From contig JAQYOA010000122.1 of assembly GCA_028727605.1 (NCBI GenBank), positions 1-42,023 of the forward strand: a stretch of DNA of 42,023 bases, in the 5' to 3' direction. This DNA comes from Lachnospiraceae bacterium. GTDB lineage: Bacteria; Bacillota; Clostridia; Lachnospirales; Lachnospiraceae. Positions 33,618 to 40,828 of this stretch are shown here, piece after piece. A program made the position numbers and the translations under genes. Each line of letters starts with the position of its first letter. Within the stretch, counting starts at the first letter, position 1. A model generated the notes under the pieces. That model made no database searches and had not been told where the DNA came from. It worked only from the letters and a program-made list of their open reading frames with translations.

Positions 33618-34331
33618 ATGAGAAAAAAAGCAAAAATCTGGATGCTCGCGCTCTCCTGTGTTCTGGTGCTGCCGGGAATGTCGGCCTGCCGGAAACAGGA
33701 GGAGGATATTCCGATTACGACGGTAAGCCAGAGTACGGAGGACGAGGATCCGAAGGATAATCTGGATGAGGATCCGGAGAATGAGATTCCGGAGTATGAT
33801 GTGGAACTGCCGGAGGAACTGGGAAGTTTTGAACTGGCGATCTGGGGAGAGATCTACTCGATCCCGGAGTCCTATGAACATTTCACAGAAAGAGGCTGGG
33901 AGTATCAGGGAGATGATACGCGGCAGATCAAGCCGGAATCTTACTCCGAAGAGGAGATATTCGAGATGGACGGAAATACGGTTACTGTAGATCTGATGAA
34001 TCCGGATACCACCGAAAAAGCCGTTCGGGAATGTATGATCGGCGGAATTCACATCGATACCAACACGGCATCGGGGCAGAGTATTTATGTAAATCTGCCG
34101 GGCGGAATTGTGATGCAGGAATCCCTGGCGGAGGATGTGGAGGATGCCTACGGACTGCCCAAGGATCGCTATGAGACAGAGAGCTGTCTGCAGCTTACCT
34201 ATGAATTTGGGCTGTACCAGACGGTGACGCTGGGATTTGAGTCGGATACCGGGACCCTGGTGACTCTGGATATCCGGAATTTTCGCACCAAGGCAGGGGA
34301 GGAGAACTGGAAAATGTCAGCGATGCCGTGA
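33618..34331 (+). CDS. Putative lipoprotein, first repeat domain (N-terminal part of a split gene)
   Basis: A 237-residue protein with a lipoprotein signal (basic start, hydrophobic core, lipobox-like GMSAC with Cys24), followed by an acidic linker and one domain of unknown function (FELAIWGEIYSIPESYEHF, HFTERGWEY, AVRECMIGGIHI, LPGGIVMQES). ATG 33618 is favoured over ATG 33612 because AAGGAG (33604-33609) is then 8 bases away. The next frame encodes a second copy of the same domain without any signal peptide. The two parts together look like one lipoprotein with two tandem repeats broken by a -1 frameshift near 34300-34328. No named family recognised. Confidence 0.75.
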   Translation: MRKKAKIWMLALSCVLVLPGMSACRKQEEDIPITTVSQSTEDEDPKDNLDEDPENEIPEYDVELPEELGSFELAIWGEIYSIPESYEHFTERGWEYQGDDTRQIKPESYSEEEIFEMDGNTVTVDLMNPDTTEKAVRECMIGGIHIDTNTASGQSIYVNLPGGIVMQESLAEDVEDAYGLPKDRYETESCLQLTYEFGLYQTVTLGFESDTGTLVTLDIRNFRTKAGEENWKMSAMP

Positions 34332-34963
34332 CGCCGGAGGTGGAGGCTTACATCCCTCCGGAGACAGACAGCGAGGCGATTAACGATTTCATTGTCCGGT
34401 ATGACGGTGTTCTTTATCGTCTTCCGGTGCCGGTAAGCCAGCTGACGGAACACGGTTGGACGATTAATGAGACGGAATCGGACCGGGCGGTGAGCAATGG
34501 AAAATACGGTTATGTTACCCTGGAGAAAGACGGGCAGAAGCTGTATGCTACGGTACATAACTATGGACAGAAGCCGACAACGGTGCGGAACTGTTTTGTG
34601 ACGGCACTGATCGGAGATCTGGATACCACGAAGGTTCCGATTGTAATTGCCGGCGGCATTACGCTTGGAAGCACGGAAGAGACGTTCCTGAATGCGGCAG
34701 GAAATGAAGAATATGAAAAAAAAGAAAATGCGGATAATCGGATGACATATTACACATTCTATACCGACGGGAAGAAACTGGATTATACGCAGATTGGCAT
34801 TGATGATGCGCTGCATCTGGTGCGGAGCATTCGTGTCGTTCATAACCAGGAGGAGATTGCCGATCCGACAGGGGAAGGCAATGAAGGCGTTCTGGGTGAC
34901 GAGAGCGAAGACGGGATAGATCCGGAGGCGGCCGGAGAAGAGAACGAGCCGGCAAAGGCCTAG
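34328..34963 (+). CDS. Second repeat domain of the split lipoprotein
   Basis: A 211-residue frame opening at GTG 34328, which overlaps the previous stop (GTGA), with no ribosome site at normal spacing. The domain repeats the layout of its neighbour: FIVRYDGVLYRLPVPVSQL, LTEHGWTIN, TTVRNCFVTALIG, AGGITLGSTEETF and a closing DYTQIGID strand. The C-terminus is an acidic low-complexity tail. Lack of a signal peptide, the repeat relationship and an open -1 frame running upstream into the first gene (ELENVSDAVTPEVE) argue for a single ancestral lipoprotein. Whether this is a real mutation, a sequencing error, recoding or translational coupling cannot be settled here. Confidence 0.6.
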   Translation: MTPEVEAYIPPETDSEAINDFIVRYDGVLYRLPVPVSQLTEHGWTINETESDRAVSNGKYGYVTLEKDGQKLYATVHNYGQKPTTVRNCFVTALIGDLDTTKVPIVIAGGITLGSTEETFLNAAGNEEYEKKENADNRMTYYTFYTDGKKLDYTQIGIDDALHLVRSIRVVHNQEEIADPTGEGNEGVLGDESEDGIDPEAAGEENEPAKA

Positions 34964-35035
34964 GAAACAGCAAACAAAAAGAGAAGACAGAAGAAAGATA
35001 AAAGAAAAATAGAAGGAAAGAGAGAAGGACAGACA

Positions 35036-35962
35036 ATGGAAGAGTTATATGATGTGATTATTATCGGATCCGGTCCGGCAGGGCTGGCGGCAGCTATTTA
35101 TGCGAAACGCGCAAAACTGGAGTCGCTTGTGATTGAGGCAAATTATGTGAGCGGAGGACAGGTGATTACGACCTACGAGGTAGACAATTACCCGGGCCTT
35201 CCCGGCATCAGCGGAATGGATCTTGGAACAACACTGCGGGATCATGCGGAAAAGATGGGAGCAGTCTTTGTAAGAGACAGAGTGAAAGAACTGGAACTTT
35301 CCGGACCGGTGAAAATCGTCCGTACAAGAAAAAAAGAATATCACACAAAAACCGTGATTCTCGCAACCGGTGCACAGCACAGGATGCTGGGTGTGCCCGG
35401 TGAGAAGGAGCTGTCCGGAATGGGAGTTTCCTACTGTGCCACCTGTGACGGAGCATTTTTCAAAGGAAAAACAGTGGCAGTTGTGGGCGGCGGCGACGTG
35501 GCAGTGGAGGATGCCATCTTTCTTGCGAGAACCTGTGAGAAAGTGTATCTCATTCACCGCAGAGATACGTTGAGGGCTGCTGCTGTTCTCTCTGACCGTC
35601 TTCTGTCACTTCCCAATGTGGAGGTGATCTGGGATACGGTTGTAGATGCCATTGAAGGAGAGAACTGCGTTGAGGCGCTGAAACTTACGAATAAAAAGAC
35701 CGGAGAGAGCGGGGAACTGGAAGTTCAGGGAGTCTTTCTTGCCGTTGGCATTACGCCGAATTCTGCCCTGGCAGAGGGAAAAGCCAAAATGGACGAGGCC
35801 GGCTATCTTGTGGCTGGAGAAGACGGCGTGACCAGCGTGCCCGGATTCTTTGCGGCGGGAGATGTCCGCACCAAACAGCTGCGGCAGATTATCACTGCTG
35901 CTTCCGATGGAGCGAATTGCATTACGTCGGTGGAAAAATATCTGGTGACGCTTTCGGCATAA
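35036..35962 (+). CDS. trxB: Thioredoxin reductase (NADPH)
   Basis: A 308-residue flavoenzyme that transfers electrons from NADPH to thioredoxin. FAD-binding GSGPAG is at 11-16, the redox-active pair is Cys134-Cys137 in SYCATCDG, NADPH-binding GGGDVAVEDA is at 151-160 with HRRDTLRA nearby, and the second FAD motif is FFAAGDVRTK near the C-terminus. Length is standard. GAGAAGGA precedes ATG 35036, at the end of a nearly pure purine stretch of about 60 bases. No thioredoxin gene is adjacent. It is followed by a gene-free region with DnaA-like boxes. Confidence 0.95.
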   Translation: MEELYDVIIIGSGPAGLAAAIYAKRAKLESLVIEANYVSGGQVITTYEVDNYPGLPGISGMDLGTTLRDHAEKMGAVFVRDRVKELELSGPVKIVRTRKKEYHTKTVILATGAQHRMLGVPGEKELSGMGVSYCATCDGAFFKGKTVAVVGGGDVAVEDAIFLARTCEKVYLIHRRDTLRAAAVLSDRLLSLPNVEVIWDTVVDAIEGENCVEALKLTNKKTGESGELEVQGVFLAVGITPNSALAEGKAKMDEAGYLVAGEDGVTSVPGFFAAGDVRTKQLRQIITAASDGANCITSVEKYLVTLSA

Positions 35963-36014
35963 TGGAAATTCGGAAAGGTGGAAATTGTCGAAAATGCACA
36001 AAACAATTTACACT

Positions 36015-36126
36015 TTTTCCACAGCTGAAATTTTATAAACATCCAATCCACAAGTTTTCCACAAAGAGATATCCAGCAAATACGCAGAAAATCGAGTTAT
36101 ACACCGAGTTATCCACATTTTCCACA
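36015..36126 (+). promoter_or_regulatory. Cluster of DnaA-box-like sequences
   Basis: TTATCCACA (perfect consensus) at 36109-36117; TTTTCCACA (one mismatch) at 36015-36023, 36055-36063 and 36118-36126; TTATACACC (one mismatch) at 36097-36105. All are in the same orientation and the last three lie nearly back to back. Weaker copies lie at 35992-36000, 36044-36052 and 36180-36188. Spacings of 40 and 42 bases between the first boxes are close to whole helical turns. DnaA binding is inference from the consensus known in Bacillus and Escherichia. Confidence 0.6.
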
Positions 36127-36313
36127 GAAAAAAGAATGTGAATTCCGGAATTTACATAATTCAAAACAGAACAGTTGTTTTGTTCACAACGGAGAAATGA
36201 ACTAATTTGAAAAAAAAATTCGGGAAAAGCTTGACTTTTTAATAATCAATCAGTGGTTCAAATATGAATGAATTGTCTGAAATTTCAAAACAATTTAGAG
36301 CCTCTGATCGTTC

Positions 36314-36342
36314 TTTACTTTGATGAAGTTTGGGTGTATGAT
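36314..36342 (+). promoter_or_regulatory. Candidate promoter of the BFD-like gene
   Basis: TTTACT (36314-36319) and TATGAT (36337-36342) with 17-base spacing, 33 bases before the start codon. Confidence 0.45.
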
Positions 36343-36374
36343 AAGACGGAAGAGAGAAAGGATGGTGAGCATAT

Positions 36375-36572
36375 ATGGTAGGCAACGAAATGATTTGTAA
36401 CTGTAAACAGGTATCTTATATGGATATTGTAAATGCGCTTCATGAACTGACCAAATTTGATGATGTTCTGGAGGTTTTCGGAGAAGTGCAGAAAATGACC
36501 CACTGTTCTACAGGCTGTGGAGGATGCCATGATAAAATCATGAACATCATCTCAGAAGTTATGATGGGTTAA
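36375..36572 (+). CDS. BFD-like [2Fe-2S]-binding protein
   Basis: A 65-residue protein. Cys8-x-Cys10 (ICNCKQV) and Cys48-x2-Cys51 (TGCGGCHD) form the four-cysteine set of BFD-like [2Fe-2S] domains; an additional Cys44 precedes. The domain occurs alone (bacterioferritin-associated ferredoxin) or fused to nitrite reductases and NifU. As a stand-alone protein it probably carries electrons, possibly for iron release from ferritin, but no ferritin gene is in view. ATG 36375 follows GGTGAG; ATG 36390 is a possible alternative that would still keep the cysteines. It is monocistronic with its own terminator. Confidence 0.88.
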   Translation: MVGNEMICNCKQVSYMDIVNALHELTKFDDVLEVFGEVQKMTHCSTGCGGCHDKIMNIISEVMMG

Positions 36573-36610
36573 GCTTTTCATCCGTATCCGGATTTGTTTC
36601 AAAGGCAGTA

Positions 36611-36659
36611 AAAACAGGCGATTCCTCTGCTTTTTCGGCAAAGGTGCCGCCTGTTTTTT
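36611..36659 (+). terminator. Terminator of the BFD-like gene
   Basis: AAAACAGGCG (36611-36620) pairs with CGCCTGTTTT (36648-36657), followed by more T; a second small hairpin (CGGCA/TGCCG) sits inside the loop. Confidence 0.8.
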
Positions 36660-36739
36660 GTGCCGTCATTTTGCCTGTCTGAAATCGTTATTTATGGTAG
36701 CTATCTTTCTATGTATATGATAGAATGAAGACAGAGCAC

Positions 36740-36779
36740 AAAAAATTAGGACACTTCTGCGGGGGTGGAAGTGTCCTAA
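36740..36779. repeat. Perfect 12-bp inverted repeat in the leader of the MATE gene
   Basis: TTAGGACACTTC (36746-36757) pairs perfectly with GAAGTGTCCTAA (36768-36779); the 10-base loop contains five G. On the plus strand it lies 79 bases before the MATE start. On the minus strand it is followed by six T, the look of a terminator, although no minus-strand gene ends here. It could be a leader structure or the remnant of a small mobile repeat. Confidence 0.6.
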
Positions 36780-36858
36780 AATGCGTTTCCGTCAGAGGAG
36801 AAGCTGACAGGAAAAAGCCGTTTGGAAAAAACTACGAAAGAAAAGGGAGTGCAGCATT

Positions 36859-38232
36859 ATGACATTAAAACAGTTTTTTGCACCATCGGACATGACGGAG
36901 GGAAAACCATGGGAAAAGATTGTGATTTTCACGATTCCCATGCTGATCGGAAACATCGCTCAGCAGCTCTACAGTACGGTGGACAGCATCGTGATCGGAA
37001 GGTATGTAGGTGACAATGCACTGGCTGCCGTTGGAAGTGCCAGTCCGATTCTGAATCTTCTGCTGGTGCTTTTCGTCGGTATTTCTGTGGGAGCCGGCGT
37101 TATGGTATCACAGTATTTCGGGGCAAAACAGAGGGAGCAGCTTTCCTGGACCATCGGAAACTGTATTACGCTTACCGCGATTGCCTCTGTTATCATTATG
37201 ATTCTGGGAGCTCTTCTCTCAAGGCCTCTTCTGGAACTTTTGAATACACCGGATTCTATCATTGACTGGTGTACTTCTTATCTGGTGATTCTTATGGTGG
37301 GATGTGCCGGAAGTGCCTATTATAATATTCTCTGCGGTATTTTGCGGGGGCTTGGAGATTCAATTTCCGCCCTGGTATATCTGCTGGTAGCCACCTGCAT
37401 CAATATTGTGCTCGATATTCTGTTTGTGGCAAACTTTCATCTGGGAGTGGCAGGTGTTGCCTATGCGACGGTGATTGCGCAGGCAATTTCAGCGATTCTC
37501 TGTCTGATTCGTCTGATGCGGATGACGGATATCTTCGATTTCCGGCCGGAATATCTGAAGATGAGACGGAATTATTCGATGGAGATTGTACGTCTCGGAC
37601 TCCCCTCCGGTATCACCCAGGCCATTTTCTCCATGGCGATGGTAATTGTACAGTCTCTGACCAACAGTTTTGGTGAGATGGTAATTGCTGCCAACGTTAT
37701 TATCATGCGTGTGGACGGTTTTGCCATGATGCCGAACTTCTCCTTCGGAACGGCAATGACAACCTACAGCGGCCAGAATGTGGGCGCGCGGCGGATGGAC
37801 CGTGTGGAAAAAGGCGCAAAGCAGGGAACGCTCATGGCAGTCGGAACATCTGCGGTGATCACTTCTCTGATTCTGATTTTCGGACGCTATCTGATGGGAA
37901 TTTTTACCGATACAGCCGAACTTGTGACGTTAAGTGCCAATATGATGCGTATCCTGGCAGTTGGCTATATCGCTATGGCGGTGACCCAGTGTCTCTCCGG
38001 CGTTATGCGAGGTGCAGGCGATACCATGACCCCGATGTGGATTTCGATTGTGGTAACGGTGTGCATTCGTGTTCCGCTGGCATACGGAATTTCCTGGCTC
38101 ACAAGAACACCGGAACTTCCCAACGGACGGTATGAATGCCTGTGGATCTCTCTTCTGACCAGCTGGGTGCTGGGCGCATTGATTACTTTGATTTTTTACT
38201 GCCGCGGCAAATGGAAAAACAAAGCACTGTAA
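36859..38232 (+). CDS. MATE-family multidrug/cation efflux transporter
   Basis: A 457-residue membrane protein with about 12 helices in two related halves, the MATE fold. Recognisable elements are the N-terminal 'PWEKIVIFTIPMLIGNIAQQLY', given in part, then LYSTVDSIVIGRYVG and the second-half YSGQNVGARRMDRVEKG. It exports organic cations or drugs, driven by Na+ or H+; the substrate is not deducible. AAGGGAG precedes ATG 36859. The 286-base gap upstream holds a terminator and a strong inverted repeat. A TIM-barrel gene follows on the same strand after 57 bases. Confidence 0.92.
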   Translation: MTLKQFFAPSDMTEGKPWEKIVIFTIPMLIGNIAQQLYSTVDSIVIGRYVGDNALAAVGSASPILNLLLVLFVGISVGAGVMVSQYFGAKQREQLSWTIGNCITLTAIASVIIMILGALLSRPLLELLNTPDSIIDWCTSYLVILMVGCAGSAYYNILCGILRGLGDSISALVYLLVATCINIVLDILFVANFHLGVAGVAYATVIAQAISAILCLIRLMRMTDIFDFRPEYLKMRRNYSMEIVRLGLPSGITQAIFSMAMVIVQSLTNSFGEMVIAANVIIMRVDGFAMMPNFSFGTAMTTYSGQNVGARRMDRVEKGAKQGTLMAVGTSAVITSLILIFGRYLMGIFTDTAELVTLSANMMRILAVGYIAMAVTQCLSGVMRGAGDTMTPMWISIVVTVCIRVPLAYGISWLTRTPELPNGRYECLWISLLTSWVLGALITLIFYCRGKWKNKAL

Positions 38233-38289
38233 AAGTGTGTTTTTATTCTTTCAGAGAAAGAATAGAAAGATATGGGAAGGGAGAAGCGC

Positions 38290-39042
38290 ATGGAAACAGG
38301 AATTCAGGTGTCCAGCTTAAAGCCGCTGCTTACGACGGCAGAGCAGGTGAAGGAAGCATTTCAAAAGCTCTCCGGTCTTGGCTGTTCTCTGGTGCAGCTG
38401 CAGTGGATTGATCCTTGTGTACCGGCGGAAAGTATCGCTGCGGCGCTTTTGGAATCCGGAATTCGCTCGGTGTCTGTTCAGGATTTTTACGAGACGGTGC
38501 GGACAAATTTTACTTATTATACAGAATTAAATGCAGTGACAGGCGGAGAATGGATCTGTGTCAGCCGGATTCCGGAGCACTTAAAATCCCGTGAAGGGCT
38601 GGATGCGTTCCTTACGGAACTTACAAAGATGCAGTCTGAGCTTACGGGGCGGGGACAGAAATTGTGTTTCCATCCGGTCAGTGCCGACTTTTTGGCCGTT
38701 CCGGGAATGGATGCCGTAGGATACCTTCTGGAAAAGATGCCGGAACTTCCCCTTTGCCTGGATCTGTATCATTTAAGCCATTTTTGCAAAGACATGCCAT
38801 CCTACATCCGCCGGTATGCCGGACGGATCTGTATGGTACATATGAAAGATCATATCGGTGATACTCTGGTGCCGGCAGGTCAGGGAGAAATCGACTGGAC
38901 AGGAGTGGTTTCTGCATGCATGATGGCCGGCGTGCCCTATGCGTTTGTGGAGCAGGAACGCTTTCAGCGTGATCCCTATCTGTGTCTGAAGAAGGCATCA
39001 GACTGGCTGGAGCGGGAAATTTGCGCTGCAAAAAAGGATTAA
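38290..39042 (+). CDS. Sugar phosphate isomerase/epimerase-like TIM-barrel protein
   Basis: A 250-residue protein of the xylose isomerase-like AP-endonuclease-2 fold. Typical metal-site segments are LCFHPVSADF, LCLDLYHLSHF, CMVHMKDH and the terminal AFVEQERF. Members isomerise or epimerise sugars or inositol derivatives; the substrate here is unknown. ATG 38290 is preferred over ATG 38272, since GGGAAGGGAG lies between them at the right distance. Possibly co-transcribed with the MATE gene. It ends at a strong bidirectional terminator. Confidence 0.82.
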   Translation: METGIQVSSLKPLLTTAEQVKEAFQKLSGLGCSLVQLQWIDPCVPAESIAAALLESGIRSVSVQDFYETVRTNFTYYTELNAVTGGEWICVSRIPEHLKSREGLDAFLTELTKMQSELTGRGQKLCFHPVSADFLAVPGMDAVGYLLEKMPELPLCLDLYHLSHFCKDMPSYIRRYAGRICMVHMKDHIGDTLVPAGQGEIDWTGVVSACMMAGVPYAFVEQERFQRDPYLCLKKASDWLEREICAAKKD

Positions 39043-39075
39043 ATCAGGGATTATTGCTATTTTACCGGGACATAC

Positions 39076-39121
39076 AAAAAATCCGGGAACTATCGAAGAA
39101 CGATGGTTCCCGGATTTTTTT
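39076..39121. terminator. Bidirectional terminator between TIM-barrel and aldo/keto reductase genes
   Basis: A perfect 15-bp stem (39076-39090 with 39106-39120) beginning with A6 and ending with T7, extended by an inner ATCG/CGAT pairing. It serves both converging genes. Confidence 0.95.
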
Positions 39122-39141
39122 GAAAATTTTGTGCTTTTGGT

Positions 39142-40260
39142 TTACTGTTCAAATTCCCCTGCCACATTTTCGAGCAGGGTTCGGATCGGGAGATGCTGAG
39201 GACAGATCTTTTCACACTGGCCGCATTTTACACAGTCACTTGCCTTTCCGCCATTACTGGTATGAATGTTCTTGTAGTAATAATCGGAGTTCCAGTTGTT
39301 GAAGAGCTTCTTTGCGTTCAGGCAGGCGAACAAAGCGGGAATGGAGATCCCCTTGGGACAGACTTCGGTGCAGTACCGGCAGGCCGTGCAGGGAACTGCA
39401 CCAAGTCCGCGGAAAATGCTGCAGACTTTTTCAACAGCAGCGGATTCGGCGGCAGAAAGAGGCTGGAAGTCTTTCATGTAGCTGATATTGTCGTTCATCA
39501 TATCAAGAGTGCCCATACCGGACAGCACCATCATGACGCCTTCCTGACTGGCAGCGAAACGGATGGCGTAGCTGGCGTTGGAGCCGCTGCCTTGTTCATC
39601 AAAAATTTTCTGAGCCTCCCCGGGCAGGTTTACAAGGCTTCCGCCTTTGACCGGTTCCATAATAATGGCAGGTTTGCCGTGCTTGCGGCAGACTTCCAGA
39701 CATTTACGGGACTGTACAGAGGGATCGTCAAAGTCCACATAGTTGAGCTGGATCTGTACAACTTCGATCTGAGGATATTCTGTGAGAATCTGTTCCAGAA
39801 CATCAGCCTGATCATGGAAAGATATTCCCAGATGTCTGATTTTTCCTTCAGCCAGAAATTCCAGTGCGGTCTCGTAGGCTTTGCACTGTTTATATTTGGC
39901 AAAAATATTTTTGTCCTGTGCGTGCATCAGGTAGAAATCGAAATAGTCCACGCCGCAGGCGGCTAACTGACTTTCAAAGAGCGGTCGGATTTCTTCTGTT
40001 TTGGTGAAATGATGGGTTGAGAGTTTGTCAGTCAGAATGTAAGCCTCTCTGGGATATCGGGAAGTCAGACATTCCCTGACTGCAATTTCACTTTTGCCGC
40101 CCAGATAGCCGTGCGCGGTATCGAAGTAGTTAAATCCATTGGCAAGAAAAGCATCTACCATCTTTTTTGTCTCTTCATAGTCCACTTCGTCGCCGATCAT
40201 CGGAAGACGCATACAGCCAAAGCCGAGTTTTTTGTTGATGTTTTCGAAATACTGATTCAT
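39142..40260 (-). CDS. Aldo/keto reductase with C-terminal 2x[4Fe-4S] ferredoxin domain
   Basis: A 372-residue protein. The barrel carries the reductase tetrad: Asp47 and Tyr52 (YFDTAHGYLG), Lys79 (LTDKLS) and His113 (LMHAQD). Two ferredoxin-type cysteine clusters follow at 291-302 (CTACRYCTEVCP) and 343-354 (CVKCGQCEKICP). This fused type is frequent in anaerobes and may take electrons from ferredoxin or NADPH; the carbonyl substrate is unknown. ATG 40260 has AGGAGG upstream. Its gene is second in a two-gene operon led by a MerR regulator (17-base gap) and under a MerR-type promoter, so it may respond to a reactive electrophile or oxidant; that is inference. Confidence 0.93.
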   Translation of the reverse strand: MNQYFENINKKLGFGCMRLPMIGDEVDYEETKKMVDAFLANGFNYFDTAHGYLGGKSEIAVRECLTSRYPREAYILTDKLSTHHFTKTEEIRPLFESQLAACGVDYFDFYLMHAQDKNIFAKYKQCKAYETALEFLAEGKIRHLGISFHDQADVLEQILTEYPQIEVVQIQLNYVDFDDPSVQSRKCLEVCRKHGKPAIIMEPVKGGSLVNLPGEAQKIFDEQGSGSNASYAIRFAASQEGVMMVLSGMGTLDMMNDNISYMKDFQPLSAAESAAVEKVCSIFRGLGAVPCTACRYCTEVCPKGISIPALFACLNAKKLFNNWNSDYYYKNIHTSNGGKASDCVKCGQCEKICPQHLPIRTLLENVAGEFEQ

Positions 40261-40277
40261 GGAAAAACCTCCTGTTC

Positions 40278-40670
40278 TTATTTTGAGTCTTTTGGTGCAT
40301 TCCAGTTTAGAGTTCCGGTGCGAACAGCTTCTTCATAATGTTCAATTTTGTAATTTAAACGCTCTAAGGTTGCGTCAATGTGTCTGCGCTGTTCCAGCAA
40401 AGCCTCACGCTGTTTTGTGAGAAGCTGCAGCCGGGCGGAGAGTGTCGAATCGCCTTCCCGAAACAGCCGGACATATTCGATCATAGCCTCTACCGGAAGG
40501 CCGGCGCTTCGCATACATTTCGCAAGCTCCACCCAGCTGAGATCTTCTGCGGTATAATTACGGATTCCGCCTGCTGTTCTGTTTACCGGCGGAATCATAC
40601 CTACCCTTTCATAATAGCGAAGGGTATCTTGTGAGAGTCCGTATTTTTCACTGACTTCTCGAATCGTCAT
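40278..40670 (-). CDS. MerR-family transcriptional regulator
   Basis: A 130-residue regulator. Residues 1-70 form the MerR winged helix (MTIREVSEKYGLSQDTLRYY, then ERVGMIPPVNRT), followed by a long dimerisation helix (about 78-115). There are no cysteine pairs as in metal-sensing MerR proteins, so the signal is probably organic or redox-related. ATG 40670 has AAAGGAGG 8 bases upstream; the in-frame TTG at 40676 would leave only 2 bases. It is transcribed with the aldo/keto reductase from a promoter containing its likely operator, so it is probably self-regulating. Confidence 0.92.
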   Translation of the reverse strand: MTIREVSEKYGLSQDTLRYYERVGMIPPVNRTAGGIRNYTAEDLSWVELAKCMRSAGLPVEAMIEYVRLFREGDSTLSARLQLLTKQREALLEQRRHIDATLERLNYKIEHYEEAVRTGTLNWNAPKDSK

Positions 40671-40704
40671 AGGCAAAGCCCTCCTTTGCGATGGATTTAC
40701 GTTT

Positions 40705-40735
40705 ATTATACAATCTGGAGTTCACTCCAGGTCAA
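40705..40735 (-). promoter_or_regulatory. MerR-type promoter/operator of the merR-aldo/keto reductase operon
   Basis: Reading the minus strand, TTGACC (40730-40735) and a perfect TATAAT (40705-40710) are 19 bases apart, the over-long spacing of promoters activated by MerR proteins. The spacer holds a perfect 7-bp inverted repeat CTGGAGT-GA-ACTCCAG (40715-40730). MerR proteins bind such repeats and twist the DNA to align the boxes. Confidence 0.92.
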
Positions 40736-40767
40736 GAGATAATTCTTATGACGCGGCTTTTTTGCTG

Positions 40768-40796
40768 TTGTTGTTCTGAAGCCGGATTTGTGATAA
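40768..40796 (+). promoter_or_regulatory. Possible promoter of the SGNH hydrolase gene
   Basis: TTGTTG (40768-40773) and TGATAA (40791-40796) with 17-base spacing, 32 bases before the start codon. The match is weak. It lies back to back with the MerR operator. Confidence 0.35.
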
Positions 40797-40828
40797 CATA
40801 TCAATACAGAAGAAGGAGGAGAAAGAAC

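Larger units (their letters stand above)
35963..36374. other. Gene-free region with a DnaA-box cluster
   Basis: About 410 bases without a supportable gene. The left half contains several DnaA-box-like 9-mers in one orientation, listed separately. Next comes a near-perfect 20-base palindrome (36137-36156) centred on AATTCCGGAATT, then an AT-rich stretch (about 36190-36300). The last 60 bases hold the promoter of the BFD-like gene. No transcription terminator for trxB is evident. Confidence 0.6.

Noticed and set aside
34964-35035. Nearly pure purine stretch before trxB as a special element
   Set aside because: It contains the trxB ribosome site and is simply A/G-rich; no repeat or fold supports a further role.
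35963-36374. Main chromosomal origin oriC
   Set aside because: No dnaA-dnaN or gidA neighbourhood, no switch of gene direction and no DnaA-trio pattern; a secondary DnaA-box cluster is more likely.
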